Positions 8,874 through 20,600 of a stretch of DNA of 64,000 bases are shown here, one piece after another; the first letter of the stretch is position 1, and each line of letters opens with the position of its first letter. Under the pieces are notes generated by a model. That model was not told where the DNA came from. It was given only the letters and a program-made list of their open reading frames with translations, and did no database searches. The position numbers were made by a program, and so were the translations under genes. Source of the DNA: Palsa-1447 sp964509885 (GTDB lineage Bacteria; Verrucomicrobiota; Verrucomicrobiia; Opitutales; Opitutaceae); NCBI GenBank assembly GCA_964509885.1, contig CAZDZL010000015.1, positions 9,817-73,816 of the forward strand, given 5' to 3'.

Positions 8874-9137
8874 ATGAGCACCAATAATAAAAAGTCATCC
8901 GCAGCGACCCTCAATAAACTCGAACTGGTTAGGCATCAAAAACGGGTGGACAAGTTCGCGCTCGAGGTGAATCGCATTCTGAGAATAGCGAGGAAGGCCC
9001 CACCGCACTCGGTCATGATGGCATTCCAGACGTCGATCCCTGGCGGCCCTGGGAGATTTGCCGGCATAGGCGTGATCTTCAATCCCAACCCTCCCCCCCA
9101 CCACATCACGGGCACATTGTCGCCGATTATCCGCTGA
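8874..9137 (+). CDS. 87-aa protein following the kinase
   Basis: A small basic protein with one of the few good Shine-Dalgarno sequences in the window: AAGGAG at 8859-8864, overlapping the stop codon of the kinase gene. This strongly suggests translation together with the kinase. The N-terminal half is charged and helical (NKLELVRHQKRVDKFALEVN). The C-terminal half is rich in Pro and Gly (GIGVIFNPNPPPHH). There is no signal peptide or membrane segment and no recognised family. Its base composition is less GC-rich than the kinase gene. Confidence 0.65.
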   Translation: MSTNNKKSSAATLNKLELVRHQKRVDKFALEVNRILRIARKAPPHSVMMAFQTSIPGGPGRFAGIGVIFNPNPPPHHITGTLSPIIR

Positions 9138-9164
9138 TACTTCTCCTTCAATCGCGCGGGCTTT

Positions 9165-9196
9165 CGGGTGCGACGCCGAGCTGTCGGCGCCACCCG
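9165..9196. terminator. bidirectional hairpin between converging genes
   Basis: A strong inverted repeat lies between two converging genes. CGGGTG at 9165-9170 pairs with CACCCG at 9191-9196, and CGCCGA at 9174-9179 pairs with TCGGCG at 9184-9189, around a GCTG loop with a small internal bulge. No T tract follows on either side. Position and strength suggest a transcription terminator for the 87-aa gene and for the membrane protein gene. Confidence 0.45.
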
Positions 9197-9231
9197 TCAG
9201 CCCGGCGCAGTCGGTGGCCTTGGGGGCGGGC

Positions 9232-11157
9232 TCAGCTCCCCGGCCCGTGGAGCGCGAGCAGGTAGTAGCCGAGCGGCGTTGTCACGAGGAAGAAGGAGCG
9301 CCCCTCGCGGGTCCATGTGCGGGGCCAGGCACGCGCCATCACCGCGTCGCGAACCGCGGGATCCCGGATGGGGAGGACGGACCAGCGCAGGTTGCCAAAA
9401 TCCACCCGCTCAACGCCCGAGTCGGGATGCAGGAATAGGAAGAGGCGGGGATCCTGCCCGGGCGGGATGTTTTCGACCGGCACCGTCCCCGCCCCGCCCT
9501 GAAGGGCGGCGGCACATGTGTTTCCGGCCTCCTGGCTGAGCGGCGCGAGCTCCGTGGGGGCGTCGAGGGGGAGGAAACCCTGGTCGACTGCGGCGTCGAG
9601 GTGCGCGGCGCCCCAGTGGTACTTCGCGGCCAGGACCCGGTAAAAGTACATGAGGCGGTATCCCGGGTACCTGTCCGCCCGGATCCGGTCGATAAAGCGC
9701 GTGTCGGCGTAACCCGTTGTCGAGCCCAGGTGGTACATGGTGAGCGAGAAATTGCAGTGGGCGATGAGCGGGAAGTAGCTGATGTCGTCGTTGTAGGCCA
9801 ACCCGACGGGAACGGGAAGCCGGTCCAGGAACGCGTTGAAGGACCGGAAGGACTCCCCAAACGCCCTGTCGATGGAGAAGGTCTGGGCGTAGGGAAACCT
9901 CCAGAGCGTGACCCCGCACGGCAGGGCGAAACCGAGCGCCCCAACCGCGAGGGCAACCGCCGTGGCCCTCGACCGGTCGCCGAGCTGCCGCGCCCTCCAG
10001 CGGTTCTGGAGGATGAGTGCGAGCGTGAGGAAGCCGAAGAAGACCACCGAGAAGACGGTCGTATAGCTTCCGTGCGTCCTCCAGATACGCAGGTGGATGA
10101 GCCAGACCGCGGCGAATGACCCTAGGGTGACAAGCGCCGCGAAGCGGGAGCGTGGGTCCTGCCGGCGCCGCGCCATGATGAACGCGGCGCCGAAGACCAG
10201 GACCACGGCCAGCTGAACGGCGATCGCGATCTTGATGTAGAAATAGTCGCTCGCCGGGTCGAAGGCCAGGCTTGTGAATTTCTCGAATCCGGGCTGCGGC
10301 TGCGGAAACCCGACGACCACGCCGCGGAAATTCGAGAAGACGGCGGCGAGGGCGCTTCGGTAGTCCAGGCCGTACAGGCCGACGAGACCTCCCGCCGCGC
10401 CGAGCACCGCGCCGGAAGCCCAGAGGCCGGCGCGCGCGCCCAGCCCCGCGAAGGACCCGGGCCGCGCCGCGGCGACGGCGAGGAGCGGCAGAAAGAAGGG
10501 CAGGTAGTGGGGGGCCTCCAGGAACGCGGCGCCCGAAAGGAAGCCCCAGTAGGCGACGGACCCGCGGGTTGGCCCCTCGCCGTCCAGGAACCGTCCCGCG
10601 GCCTCGAGGGTGGCGAGCGAGATCAGGAGCATCACCAGGACGTAGGACAGCTGCAGGCCGACGCGCATGTCGTAGATCTGGACGACGAAGGGGGCCGCGA
10701 GCCGCAGCGAGAGCAGCAGGGCGGCCGCCGTGACAACGGAGAGGGCGTCGCGCCGCCTGCGCCAGTAGACCGCGACGACGCCGAGCGTGGCGGCTGCGTA
10801 CAGGGCCCGGGCCAGGTAGCCGAAGAACTGGAAATGGCGGTAGCTCACGGCCCTGGAGCCGACAGCCCAGTCGGTCAGCGCATGCACGACCTTCAGCAGG
10901 GCGCCGAAGTAGTACCCCGACGGGTTGAAGTAGTAGGAGGGGGCGTAGCCGACCTTCAGGGGGGCCCAGAAGGCGGTCGAGAAGTCCTCGAAGTTGTTAA
11001 GCGGCCAGACGCCGCCGCTGGTCCCCATGAAAACGAGGGGCGCTCCCTCGACCACGACGAGGGCCGCGGCGAGGAAGAGGAGAAGGCGCGGGCCGGCCGC
11101 GGGCGACGCGCGGCGCGGCGCGTGACGATCTTCCGGGGATTCGGGGAGGGTTCCCAA
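9232..11157 (-). CDS. polytopic membrane protein with large C-terminal domain, glycosyltransferase-like architecture
   Basis: About 641 aa if the TTG at 11157 is the start. There is no suitable ATG before the first membrane helix (LLLFLAAALVVVEGAPLVF), so the start is uncertain. Roughly ten hydrophobic helices occupy the first 430 residues, including YIKIAIAVQLAVVLVFGAAF. A soluble domain of about 200 residues follows (for example YNDDISYFPLIAHCNF) and is likely periplasmic. This shape resembles GT-C family glycosyltransferases that use lipid-linked sugars, but I see no diagnostic acidic motif in the first loop, so no function is assigned. The gene diverges from the GH27 gene across about 72 bp. 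Confidence 0.7.
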   Translation of the reverse strand: MGTLPESPEDRHAPRRASPAAGPRLLLFLAAALVVVEGAPLVFMGTSGGVWPLNNFEDFSTAFWAPLKVGYAPSYYFNPSGYYFGALLKVVHALTDWAVGSRAVSYRHFQFFGYLARALYAAATLGVVAVYWRRRRDALSVVTAAALLLSLRLAAPFVVQIYDMRVGLQLSYVLVMLLISLATLEAAGRFLDGEGPTRGSVAYWGFLSGAAFLEAPHYLPFFLPLLAVAAARPGSFAGLGARAGLWASGAVLGAAGGLVGLYGLDYRSALAAVFSNFRGVVVGFPQPQPGFEKFTSLAFDPASDYFYIKIAIAVQLAVVLVFGAAFIMARRRQDPRSRFAALVTLGSFAAVWLIHLRIWRTHGSYTTVFSVVFFGFLTLALILQNRWRARQLGDRSRATAVALAVGALGFALPCGVTLWRFPYAQTFSIDRAFGESFRSFNAFLDRLPVPVGLAYNDDISYFPLIAHCNFSLTMYHLGSTTGYADTRFIDRIRADRYPGYRLMYFYRVLAAKYHWGAAHLDAAVDQGFLPLDAPTELAPLSQEAGNTCAAALQGGAGTVPVENIPPGQDPRLFLFLHPDSGVERVDFGNLRWSVLPIRDPAVRDAVMARAWPRTWTREGRSFFLVTTPLGYYLLALHGPGS

Positions 11158-11229
11158 GCAATTAGCTTGGAGGAGCCCCGCGGGTCGGTCAACTAGGGGC
11201 AGCCCACGAAACCCGGTGAACCCCTGCCG

Positions 11230-12561
11230 ATGAAGACCCCCACGCGCCTGGCCCTGTTTCTGTGCGTCCTGTCCTGCGCACGGGGCGCGGCGCCCGACTT
11301 CCGCTCCTGGGCGCCGACCCCGCCGATGGGATGGAACAGCTGGGACTGCTTCGCGACCACCATCACCGAGTCCCAGGCTCGGGCCGAGGCCGACTACATG
11401 GCGGCGCACCTCCGGGTGCACGGCTGGCAGTACGTCGTGGTGGACATCCAGTGGTACGAGCCGGCGGCGACGGGCTACGACTACCGCAAGGGCGCGGCCC
11501 TCGCCCTCGACGCCTGGGGCCGCCTCCAGCCGGCGCAGAACCGGTTTCCCTCCGCCGCGGGCGGCGAGGGCTTCCGTGCGCTCGCGGCCTACGTCCATTC
11601 TCTGGGGCTCAAGTTCGGCATCCACCTGATGCGGGGGATCCCCCGGCAGGCCGTGGAGAAGAACCTGCCCGTCAAGGGAACAGCCCTCCACGCCCGGGAC
11701 GTCGCCGACGTCGACAGCACCTGCCCGTGGAACACCGACATGTACGGGGTGGATATGTCAAAGCCCGGCGCGCAGGACTACTACGACTCCGTCTTCGCCC
11801 TCATCGCCTCGTGGGGCGTCGACTACGTGAAGGTCGACGACATCAGCCGGCCCTACCACGACCACCAGCGGGAAATCGAGGGGGTCCGGCTCGCCATCGA
11901 CCGGAGCGGGCGGCCGATCGTGCTCAGCCTCTCGCCGGGCGCGACGGCGCTCGACGCGGCCGACCACGTCAGCCGGCATGCCAACCTCTGGCGCATCAGC
12001 GACGACTTCTGGGACAACTGGAAGTCGCTCCAGGAGCAGTTTGCGCGCCTTGAGGACTGGAACCCGCACCGGGTTCCCGGAGCGTGGCCGGACGCGGACA
12101 TGCTTCCCCTCGGCGTCCTCGAGATGGGACGGCGCTCGACGCACTTCTCCCGAGACGAGCAGGTGACCGTGATGACGCTCTGGTCCATCGCGCGGTCGCC
12201 GCTGATGTTCGGGGGGGACATGACCAAGATGGACCCGTTCACGCTCTCGCTGCTGACAAACGACGCGGTGATCGCGGTCAACCAGCACAGCCTGAACAAC
12301 CACCCGCTTTTTGACCGCGGGGGGCTGGTCGCGTGGGAAGCCAGCGATCCGGGATCCGACGAGGTGTACCTGGCCGTCTTCAACACGACGGAGACGGCGG
12401 CAAGGGTCACCGTGACAAGGGCGGACCTGGGGCTGGCCGGAGGCTCCTTCAGGGCCCGGGACCTCTGGCAGGGGGGGCCGCCCTCCGAGGCGGCCTCGAC
12501 CTTTTCCCCGGAGATACCCGCCCACGGGGCCGGGATGTATGCGGTCGGGGCGACGCCCTGA
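11230..12561 (+). CDS. GH27 alpha-galactosidase, secreted
   Basis: A 443-aa protein with a signal peptide (MKTPTRLALFLCVLSCARGA) that should release terminal alpha-linked galactose from plant galactosides, outside the cytoplasm. The GH27 opening motif PPMGWNSWDCF stands at about residues 31-41. The nucleophile is Asp203 in YVKVDD and the acid/base is Asp259 in RISDDFWD, both in the expected places of the (beta/alpha)8 barrel. WSIARSPLMFGGD follows near the barrel end, and a C-terminal beta domain completes the protein. Length and domain order are normal for the family. Related members act on alpha-N-acetylgalactosamine or beta-L-arabinopyranose, so the exact sugar is not certain. Confidence 0.88.
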   Translation: MKTPTRLALFLCVLSCARGAAPDFRSWAPTPPMGWNSWDCFATTITESQARAEADYMAAHLRVHGWQYVVVDIQWYEPAATGYDYRKGAALALDAWGRLQPAQNRFPSAAGGEGFRALAAYVHSLGLKFGIHLMRGIPRQAVEKNLPVKGTALHARDVADVDSTCPWNTDMYGVDMSKPGAQDYYDSVFALIASWGVDYVKVDDISRPYHDHQREIEGVRLAIDRSGRPIVLSLSPGATALDAADHVSRHANLWRISDDFWDNWKSLQEQFARLEDWNPHRVPGAWPDADMLPLGVLEMGRRSTHFSRDEQVTVMTLWSIARSPLMFGGDMTKMDPFTLSLLTNDAVIAVNQHSLNNHPLFDRGGLVAWEASDPGSDEVYLAVFNTTETAARVTVTRADLGLAGGSFRARDLWQGGPPSEAASTFSPEIPAHGAGMYAVGATP

Positions 12562-12718
12562 GCCCGCGGCGGGGAATTCCTTGCCAACACTAGCCGTTTC
12601 GAGCAATTAGGCAGCCGTCCAGCAATGAGGGAAGTTCATGATCGGGTCGCCGGTTACGGAACCAGGGATCCCGCGCCTGAGTCCCCGATAGCCCCAAAGC
12701 CATCATCCCAGCCCAGCC

Positions 12719-13642
12719 ATGAAAAAGATTGGATTCCTCGCCCTCGCCGCCTGCCTCGCCCTTCCCGTTTTCGTGCGCGCCGACGCTCCCCCCGACGCCG
12801 CGGCCGGCGGCCTGCGCTTCAGCATCGCGGTCACCAAGTTTGAGAACCACGCCAATTACAGCGGCAACTTCCAGCTGTCCGACACGTGGGGCTCCATGCT
12901 GACCGATTCGCTCCAGCAGTCGGGGCATTTCATCGTGCTCGGCGAGGCCGACATGCGCGACGCCGCGATGAAGGAGCAGGACTTCGCGAAGAGCGGGCGG
13001 GTGGCCGGAGGAGACAAGGCGCCGACGACGGGCAACATGACGCCCGCCCAGCTCCTCATCAAGGGGGACATCACCAACTTCCAGACCACCTCGGGCCAGA
13101 ACGGGGGCCTGGCTTTCCACGGCATCAGCCTCGGCGGCGGCGGCAGCGAGGCGGAGATCAACGCCGTGATCTACGTCGTCGACTCGACGACCGGCCAGGT
13201 CGTCGCCTCCCACAAGGTGCTCGGCAAGTGCAAGAGCGGGGGGCTCACGGTGGGCTTCACGGACCAGAACTTCAGCGGGAACATGGGAGGCTTCAAGAAG
13301 ACCAACGTCGGGACCGCGATGGAGAAGGCGATCGACGACGGCGTCGCGTTCATCGTGGCCCAGATCCCGAGCCTGCACTGGAGCGGCAACGTGATCCTCT
13401 TGAAGGGCACCCAGGTCTACATCAACCGGGGAACCCGCGAGGGTGTCGCCAACGGCCAGACCTTCAAGGTCGGAACCTCCGAGATCCTGCGCGACCCGGC
13501 GACCGGCGAGACGCTCGACGTCGCGTTCACCGAGAAGGGCCGCATCAGGGTCGACAACGCCAAGGAGAAGGTCGCCATCTGCTCCATCGTCTCGGGTGAG
13601 GGCATGGAGAACGGGATGGCCGTCGCGCCGCTTACGCCCTGA
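12719..13642 (+). CDS. CsgG-like secreted or envelope protein
   Basis: A 307-aa protein with a signal peptide (MKKIGFLALAACLALPVFVRA). The region from about residue 38 resembles the CsgG/penicillin-binding-protein-activator fold: IAVTKFENHANYSG, then DTWGSMLTDSLQQSGHFIVL, then LLIKGDITNF, and INAVIYVVDSTTGQVV. A C-terminal part with GTREGVANGQTFKV resembles the small beta domain that often follows CsgG in Gram-negative envelope proteins. There is no lipobox cysteine at the cleavage site, unlike true CsgG lipoproteins, and no curli genes nearby, so a curlin exporter role is unlikely. The 3' end overlaps the end of hflX by 11 bp on the other strand. Confidence 0.75.
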   Translation: MKKIGFLALAACLALPVFVRADAPPDAAAGGLRFSIAVTKFENHANYSGNFQLSDTWGSMLTDSLQQSGHFIVLGEADMRDAAMKEQDFAKSGRVAGGDKAPTTGNMTPAQLLIKGDITNFQTTSGQNGGLAFHGISLGGGGSEAEINAVIYVVDSTTGQVVASHKVLGKCKSGGLTVGFTDQNFSGNMGGFKKTNVGTAMEKAIDDGVAFIVAQIPSLHWSGNVILLKGTQVYINRGTREGVANGQTFKVGTSEILRDPATGETLDVAFTEKGRIRVDNAKEKVAICSIVSGEGMENGMAVAPLTP

Positions 13643-14933
13643 CCCTCTTGCGGGGCTTCGCGCCCCTGTAGAGGTAGGGCTCGAGCAGCCCCGCCTGCGT
13701 CGGCGGGAACCGCCCCGTGACGAGGACGCCGTCCTCGCGGTGCTCCTGCTCCTGGACGTGCCCGAGGGCGTGGAGCCGGGAGATGACGTCGTAGCGGTCG
13801 TGCGGCACGAGGAGCCGGACGGTCCCGAACCCGTGGGCCACCATCTCGCGGCAGCGCTCCAAGAGGGGGCCAACCCCCGCGCCCGTGCGGGCGCTCACGA
13901 GGAACGCGTCGGGCACGGCCTGCCGGGCCGAGCGCGTCTCCACGGCATCTGCCAGGTCCGACTTGTTGAACACGTTGATGATGGGCCTGTCGCCCGCGCC
14001 GAGCTCGGCCAGGACGCTGAGCGTCGTCGCCCTGTGCTTCTCGAAGTGCGGGCTCGTGATGTCGACCACGTGGATGAGGAAGTCGGCGACCAGGACCTCC
14101 TCCAGCGTGGCCTTGAAGGCCTCCACGAGGCCGTGCGGCAGGCGCCGGATGAACCCCACGGTGTCCGTGAGGAGGAGCTTCTGGTTGCCCGGGAGCACAA
14201 GCTGGCGGGTCGTCGGGTCCAGCGTGGCGAAGAGCTTGTCCTCGGCCAGGACGGACGAGCCGGTCAGGCGGTTAAGGAGCGACGACTTGCCCGCGTTGGT
14301 GTAGCCGACGATCGAGGCGGTCGGCAGCGGCACGCGCACCCGCCTCGTGCGCTGCACGCCGCGCTGGCGGACCACCTGGGCCAGCTCCATCTTCAGGTGC
14401 GCGATCCGGTCGCGGACGACGCGCCGGTCCTGCTCGAGCTGGGTCTCGCCCTCGCCGCCCATGGAGCCCTTTCCCCGCTGCCGGGATAGGTGGGTCCACG
14501 CGCGGGTCAGCCGGGGCAGGGAATACTCCATGCGGGCGAGGGCGACCTGGAGCACCGCCTCCCGCGTGTGGGCGCGGTCCGCGAAGACCTCGAGGATGAC
14601 CTCCTGGCGGTCGATGACCGCGATGCCCGCGAGCTCCTCCCAGTTTCGCTGCTGGCCCGGCGAGAGCGCCGAGTCGAAAACGATCACCTCGGCGCCGTCC
14701 TCCTTCGCGAGGGCCGCAAGCTCCTCCGCCTTTCCCTTGCCCAGGAATAGGGCGGGCGACGGGGCCCGGAGCTTCACGAACACGCTCCTGACGATCGAAA
14801 GCCCCAGGTTTTCGACGAGCTCGGTCAGTTCCGCCAGGAGCTCTTCCCCTTCACCCTCTGGCATTTCCGTCGTCTGGACCCCCACCAGGAACGCGCGCTG
14901 TGCCTTGGGGAGGGTCGGGAGGAAGTCGGCCAT
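13632..14933 (-). CDS. hflX: ribosome-associated GTPase HflX
   Basis: A 433-aa GTPase that binds 50S/70S ribosomes and rescues or splits stalled ribosomes. The N-terminal HflX domain contains ALFLGKGKAEELAAL and VIVFDSALSPGQQRNWEE, followed by the coiled linker with the family motif GEGETQLEQDRR. The G domain shows G1 GYTNAGKS (Lys near 216), G3 DTVGFIRRLPH and G4 NKSD. The C-terminal domain ends with a basic tail (KPRKRVRA). All expected motifs are intact and the length is normal. It converges with the CsgG-like gene and shares an 87-bp divergent gap with an orphan receiver gene. Confidence 0.96.
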   Translation of the reverse strand: MADFLPTLPKAQRAFLVGVQTTEMPEGEGEELLAELTELVENLGLSIVRSVFVKLRAPSPALFLGKGKAEELAALAKEDGAEVIVFDSALSPGQQRNWEELAGIAVIDRQEVILEVFADRAHTREAVLQVALARMEYSLPRLTRAWTHLSRQRGKGSMGGEGETQLEQDRRVVRDRIAHLKMELAQVVRQRGVQRTRRVRVPLPTASIVGYTNAGKSSLLNRLTGSSVLAEDKLFATLDPTTRQLVLPGNQKLLLTDTVGFIRRLPHGLVEAFKATLEEVLVADFLIHVVDITSPHFEKHRATTLSVLAELGAGDRPIINVFNKSDLADAVETRSARQAVPDAFLVSARTGAGVGPLLERCREMVAHGFGTVRLLVPHDRYDVISRLHALGHVQEQEHREDGVLVTGRFPPTQAGLLEPYLYRGAKPRKRVRA

Positions 14934-15020
14934 TTAAAGGATTGCGGAAAGGATTTATGGCACATGGGCTTGTCCACGCGTCCGGCCCAAGGTACCCTCG
15001 TCACCCATTATGGCAACCTA

Positions 15021-15398
15021 ATGCCCCCTTGTTCGATCCTAGTCGTAGACGATGAGCCCGGAATACGGGAGCTGCTCTGCCTGATGCTCGAGGCCGCGGG
15101 GCACTCGGTGGTTTCCGCGGAGGACGGCCTGCAGGCGCCGAAGGTGCTGGCCGCCCAGCCCGTGCAGATCGTGATCACGGACCTGCTGATGCCGGAGAGG
15201 GACGGGCTCGAGTTCATCACGGAGGTCCGCAAGAAGTACCCGCTCGTGAAGATCATCGCGATGTCGGGCGGAGGGCACATCGCAAGGGACTCGTACCTGA
15301 GGATCGCGAAGAACTTCGGCGCCCACGTCCTCCTCGAGAAGCCGTTCAGCCAGTCCGGCGTCCTCGGGGCGATCGACGCCGTGATCGCGATGCCGTAG
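15021..15398 (+). CDS. single-domain response regulator (receiver only)
   Basis: A 125-aa CheY-like receiver using the ATG at 15021, since the receiver fold begins there. The acidic pair Asp10/Asp11, phospho-acceptor Asp54 in VITDLLMPE, the Ser in IIAMSGGG and Lys107 in LLEKPFS are all present, so phosphorylation should work. No output domain and no histidine kinase gene are nearby. It resembles the receiver at 45427-45834 (VITDLxMP, KIIAMSGG, AKxFGA), so the two are probably paralogues. The partner kinase must be encoded elsewhere. Confidence 0.88.
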   Translation: MPPCSILVVDDEPGIRELLCLMLEAAGHSVVSAEDGLQAPKVLAAQPVQIVITDLLMPERDGLEFITEVRKKYPLVKIIAMSGGGHIARDSYLRIAKNFGAHVLLEKPFSQSGVLGAIDAVIAMP

Positions 15399-15401
15399 CC
15401 C

Positions 15402-15418
15402 GAGGCCCTTCCGGCCTC
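15402..15418. terminator. hairpin between converging receiver and lactonase genes
   Basis: An inverted repeat, GAGGCC (15402-15407) with GGCCTC (15413-15418) around a 5-nt loop, lies between the stop codons of the two converging genes and touches the lactonase stop. No T run is present. It is a candidate bidirectional terminator. Confidence 0.35.
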
Positions 15419-16481
15419 AGTCCAGGAAGAGGACGCAGACGGGCATCGGCACGGGGACCGTCCCCGCGACTCGGGCGAGGCGCCCCGTCCCGGAGTCGAT
15501 CCTGAAGGAGCAGAGCGTGTCGCTGAACTGGTGGGCGCAGACGAGCCAGTCGCCGCCGGGGGAGATCGCAAAGCTCCTCGGCCCCTTGCCCCCGCAGGGG
15601 ACGATCTCGACAAGCGAGAGCGCCCCGGTTGCTTCGTCCACGGCGAAGACGGCGATCGTGTCCGGCCCGCGACCCGAGCCGTAGACGAAGCGCCCGTTCG
15701 GGTGGACCTTCACCTCGGCCGCCGTGGCCTCACCCGCGTAGCCCTCCGGCAGGACCGACCGGGAACGCCCCGGGGAAAGGCTTCCCGACGCCGCCTCGAA
15801 CGCGTAGTCCGTGACGGTGCTGTCGAGCTCGTTGATCACGTAGGCCCTCGTGCCGACTCGCCCGAACGCGAGGTGGCGAGGCCCGGCTCCGGGAGCGGAG
15901 TCGACGAAGGGCGGGGAACCCGGCGAAAGCGCTACGGCCTCGCGGTCGATCCGGTAGGTGAAGACCCGGTCGAGGCCCAGGTCGCAGACGATCGCGAAGC
16001 GGCCGTCGGGCGTGAAATAGGTGGAGTGAACGTGGGACTGGGTCTGCCGTGTGGGGTGGGGCCCCCGTCCGCTGTGCGCGACCACGCGCGGTTCCCCGAG
16101 GGTCCCGTCAGCGTTAAGCGGGATGGCCGCCGCGAGGCCCAGGTGGTAGTTGGCGGCGAGCGCGATGCGCCCCGACGCGTCGACGCTGATGTGGCACGGG
16201 GTGGGGCCCGTCCCCGCGGGCGCCTGCTGGACCGCCGAGAGGCGAAACGCCGCCGTATCCACCTTGAACGAGGACGCCCATCCGGAATTGGCGCAGACGG
16301 CGTAGAGGAACCGGCTGTCAGGCGAGAGCGCGAGGAACGTCGGGTTGGGCGCCTCGGCGGCCACCTCGGGCGCCCCGAGCGCCCCCGAGGAGCGGTCGAG
16401 CGTGACCGAGTAGATCCCGCGGCTCTTTCCCTTCGTGTAGGTGCCGATGAAGATCCTGTGCGCGCCGAGTGTTTCGCCCAT
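15417..16481 (-). CDS. lactonase family beta-propeller (6-phosphogluconolactonase-like)
   Basis: About 354 aa from the ATG at 16481 with no signal peptide, so cytoplasmic. The sequence is a seven-bladed propeller of the Lactonase/YbhE (Pgl) family: IFIGTYTKGKSRGIYSV at the start, then blade motifs such as FLALSPDSRFLYAV, VHSTYFTPDGRFAIV, PRHLAFGRVGTRAYVINEL and EVKVHPNGRFVYGSGRG. Relatives hydrolyse 6-phosphogluconolactone or other sugar lactones; which one acts here cannot be seen. It follows the MFS transporter gene by 53 bp on the same strand, so uptake and lactone hydrolysis of one sugar or sugar acid may be linked. A PQQ dehydrogenase, which makes lactones, is encoded elsewhere in the window. 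Confidence 0.82.
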   Translation of the reverse strand: MGETLGAHRIFIGTYTKGKSRGIYSVTLDRSSGALGAPEVAAEAPNPTFLALSPDSRFLYAVCANSGWASSFKVDTAAFRLSAVQQAPAGTGPTPCHISVDASGRIALAANYHLGLAAAIPLNADGTLGEPRVVAHSGRGPHPTRQTQSHVHSTYFTPDGRFAIVCDLGLDRVFTYRIDREAVALSPGSPPFVDSAPGAGPRHLAFGRVGTRAYVINELDSTVTDYAFEAASGSLSPGRSRSVLPEGYAGEATAAEVKVHPNGRFVYGSGRGPDTIAVFAVDEATGALSLVEIVPCGGKGPRSFAISPGGDWLVCAHQFSDTLCSFRIDSGTGRLARVAGTVPVPMPVCVLFLD

Positions 16482-16534
16482 GGGGGAGAGAGAAGGGCGC
16501 AGGCGCGCGAACACAAGCCGCCAGCGCGGTGGGG

Positions 16535-17794
16535 TCAGGCGGCGTCGTCCGGCAGCCGGATCGTCCAGAGGGCCGCCGCAAGGACAGGCCCGCTCGCGGC
16601 GAGGAGGGCCACCCGGTAGTCGCCGACGGGGGCCACCCACCCGAAGATGAGGGAGGCCGCGGCGGCCGCGATCCTGCCGATGTTGTAGCAGAACCCGGCG
16701 CCGGTCGTCCTCAGGAGCGTGGGGAAGAGCGGCGGCAGGTACATCGTGAACAGGCCGAACACGCCCGAGAAGAACCCGACAAGCGGCATCCAGAACCAGG
16801 CGAGCTCAGAAAATCCCCGCGGCATGGCGAACGCCCCCACGATGGAGGCGAACATGCCGGCGAGCATCAGCGTGACGGCCCTCCTGTTGCCCATGCGCCC
16901 CGAGAGCCAGCCCGCCGCGAAGTTGCCGACGATGGCCACGACGTTCATGAGGAAGAACGCCTCGGAGACCAAGCGGGTGGCCGCGCCGGGCGCGTAGCCC
17001 GAGATCTCGAGGAGCCTGCGCAGGTGCTGCGGGTGCCAGAACTGGATCAGCCACCACCCGGAGAGGCTGAGGGCGCAGACGGCTGTCGTGTTGAGCGTGA
17101 GGGAGGCCACCTCGCCCCGGAACAGGTCGCCGAGGCCCGGCCGGTCCGGGCTCTCGCTCCGGGCCCTCTGCCACGCATCGGACTCGGGAACCTGCCTGCG
17201 TATCCAGAAGACGAGGAGGGCCGGGGCGACGCCGATCAGGAACACCCAGCGCTCCGAGGGGGGCCGGGGAAGGAACTGCAGGAGGGCCACGAGGCCGGCC
17301 GCGATGACGATGCCCAGGTTGACGGCGCTCTGGAGGACCGCCGACAGCACCGGCCGCATGCGGGTCGGCCATGTCTCCACGAGGAGCGAGGCCCCGACGG
17401 CCCACTCGCCGCCGATCCCGAGGGCGGCGAGGAACCGGAAGGCCATGAGCTGCCACCACGTCTGGGAGACCGCGCAGAGGCCCGTGCAGAGCGCATAGGT
17501 GAGGATCGTAAGCGAGAGGGCCCTGCTGCGCCCGATGCGGTCGCCCAGCCTGCCGAAGAACGCCCCGCCGAGCGCCCAGCCGACGAGGAAGGCCGCCTGG
17601 ATGCAGGCGCTCTTCTGCTTGACCGCCGGGTCGGCGCTGCCGACCGCGCCCAGCAGGTGGATGACGAACGGAGTCGCCACCAGCGTGAAGAGGTGGATCT
17701 CGAGGCCGTCAAAGAGCCACCCGGACCAGGCTGCGGCCCCCGACTTCCATTGCTGGGGGGTGATGCCGGCTGGCCTGCTCGGGGCGGCGCTCAC
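16535..17794 (-). CDS. MFS transporter, sugar/organic acid type
   Basis: A 419-aa inner-membrane protein with the 12-helix layout of the major facilitator superfamily. The loop 2-3 signature FGRLGDRIGRSRAL is intact and FRFLAALGIGGEWAVGASLL matches helix 4-5 of the metabolite:proton symporter group (sialate, shikimate and aromatic acid types). A second, weaker loop motif (AGWLSGRMGNRRAV) marks the second half. The substrate is not determined. It starts 13 bp after the ppdK stop and precedes the lactonase gene, so these three probably form one transcript. Confidence 0.85.
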   Translation of the reverse strand: MSAAPSRPAGITPQQWKSGAAAWSGWLFDGLEIHLFTLVATPFVIHLLGAVGSADPAVKQKSACIQAAFLVGWALGGAFFGRLGDRIGRSRALSLTILTYALCTGLCAVSQTWWQLMAFRFLAALGIGGEWAVGASLLVETWPTRMRPVLSAVLQSAVNLGIVIAAGLVALLQFLPRPPSERWVFLIGVAPALLVFWIRRQVPESDAWQRARSESPDRPGLGDLFRGEVASLTLNTTAVCALSLSGWWLIQFWHPQHLRRLLEISGYAPGAATRLVSEAFFLMNVVAIVGNFAAGWLSGRMGNRRAVTLMLAGMFASIVGAFAMPRGFSELAWFWMPLVGFFSGVFGLFTMYLPPLFPTLLRTTGAGFCYNIGRIAAAAASLIFGWVAPVGDYRVALLAASGPVLAAALWTIRLPDDAA

Positions 17795-17807
17795 GCCGTG
17801 CCTGCCG

Positions 17808-20600
<2,793 letters not shown>

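Noticed and set aside
12719..13642. Curli secretion locus
   Set aside because: The CsgG-like protein lacks a lipobox and there are no csgA, csgB, csgE or csgF-like genes around it.
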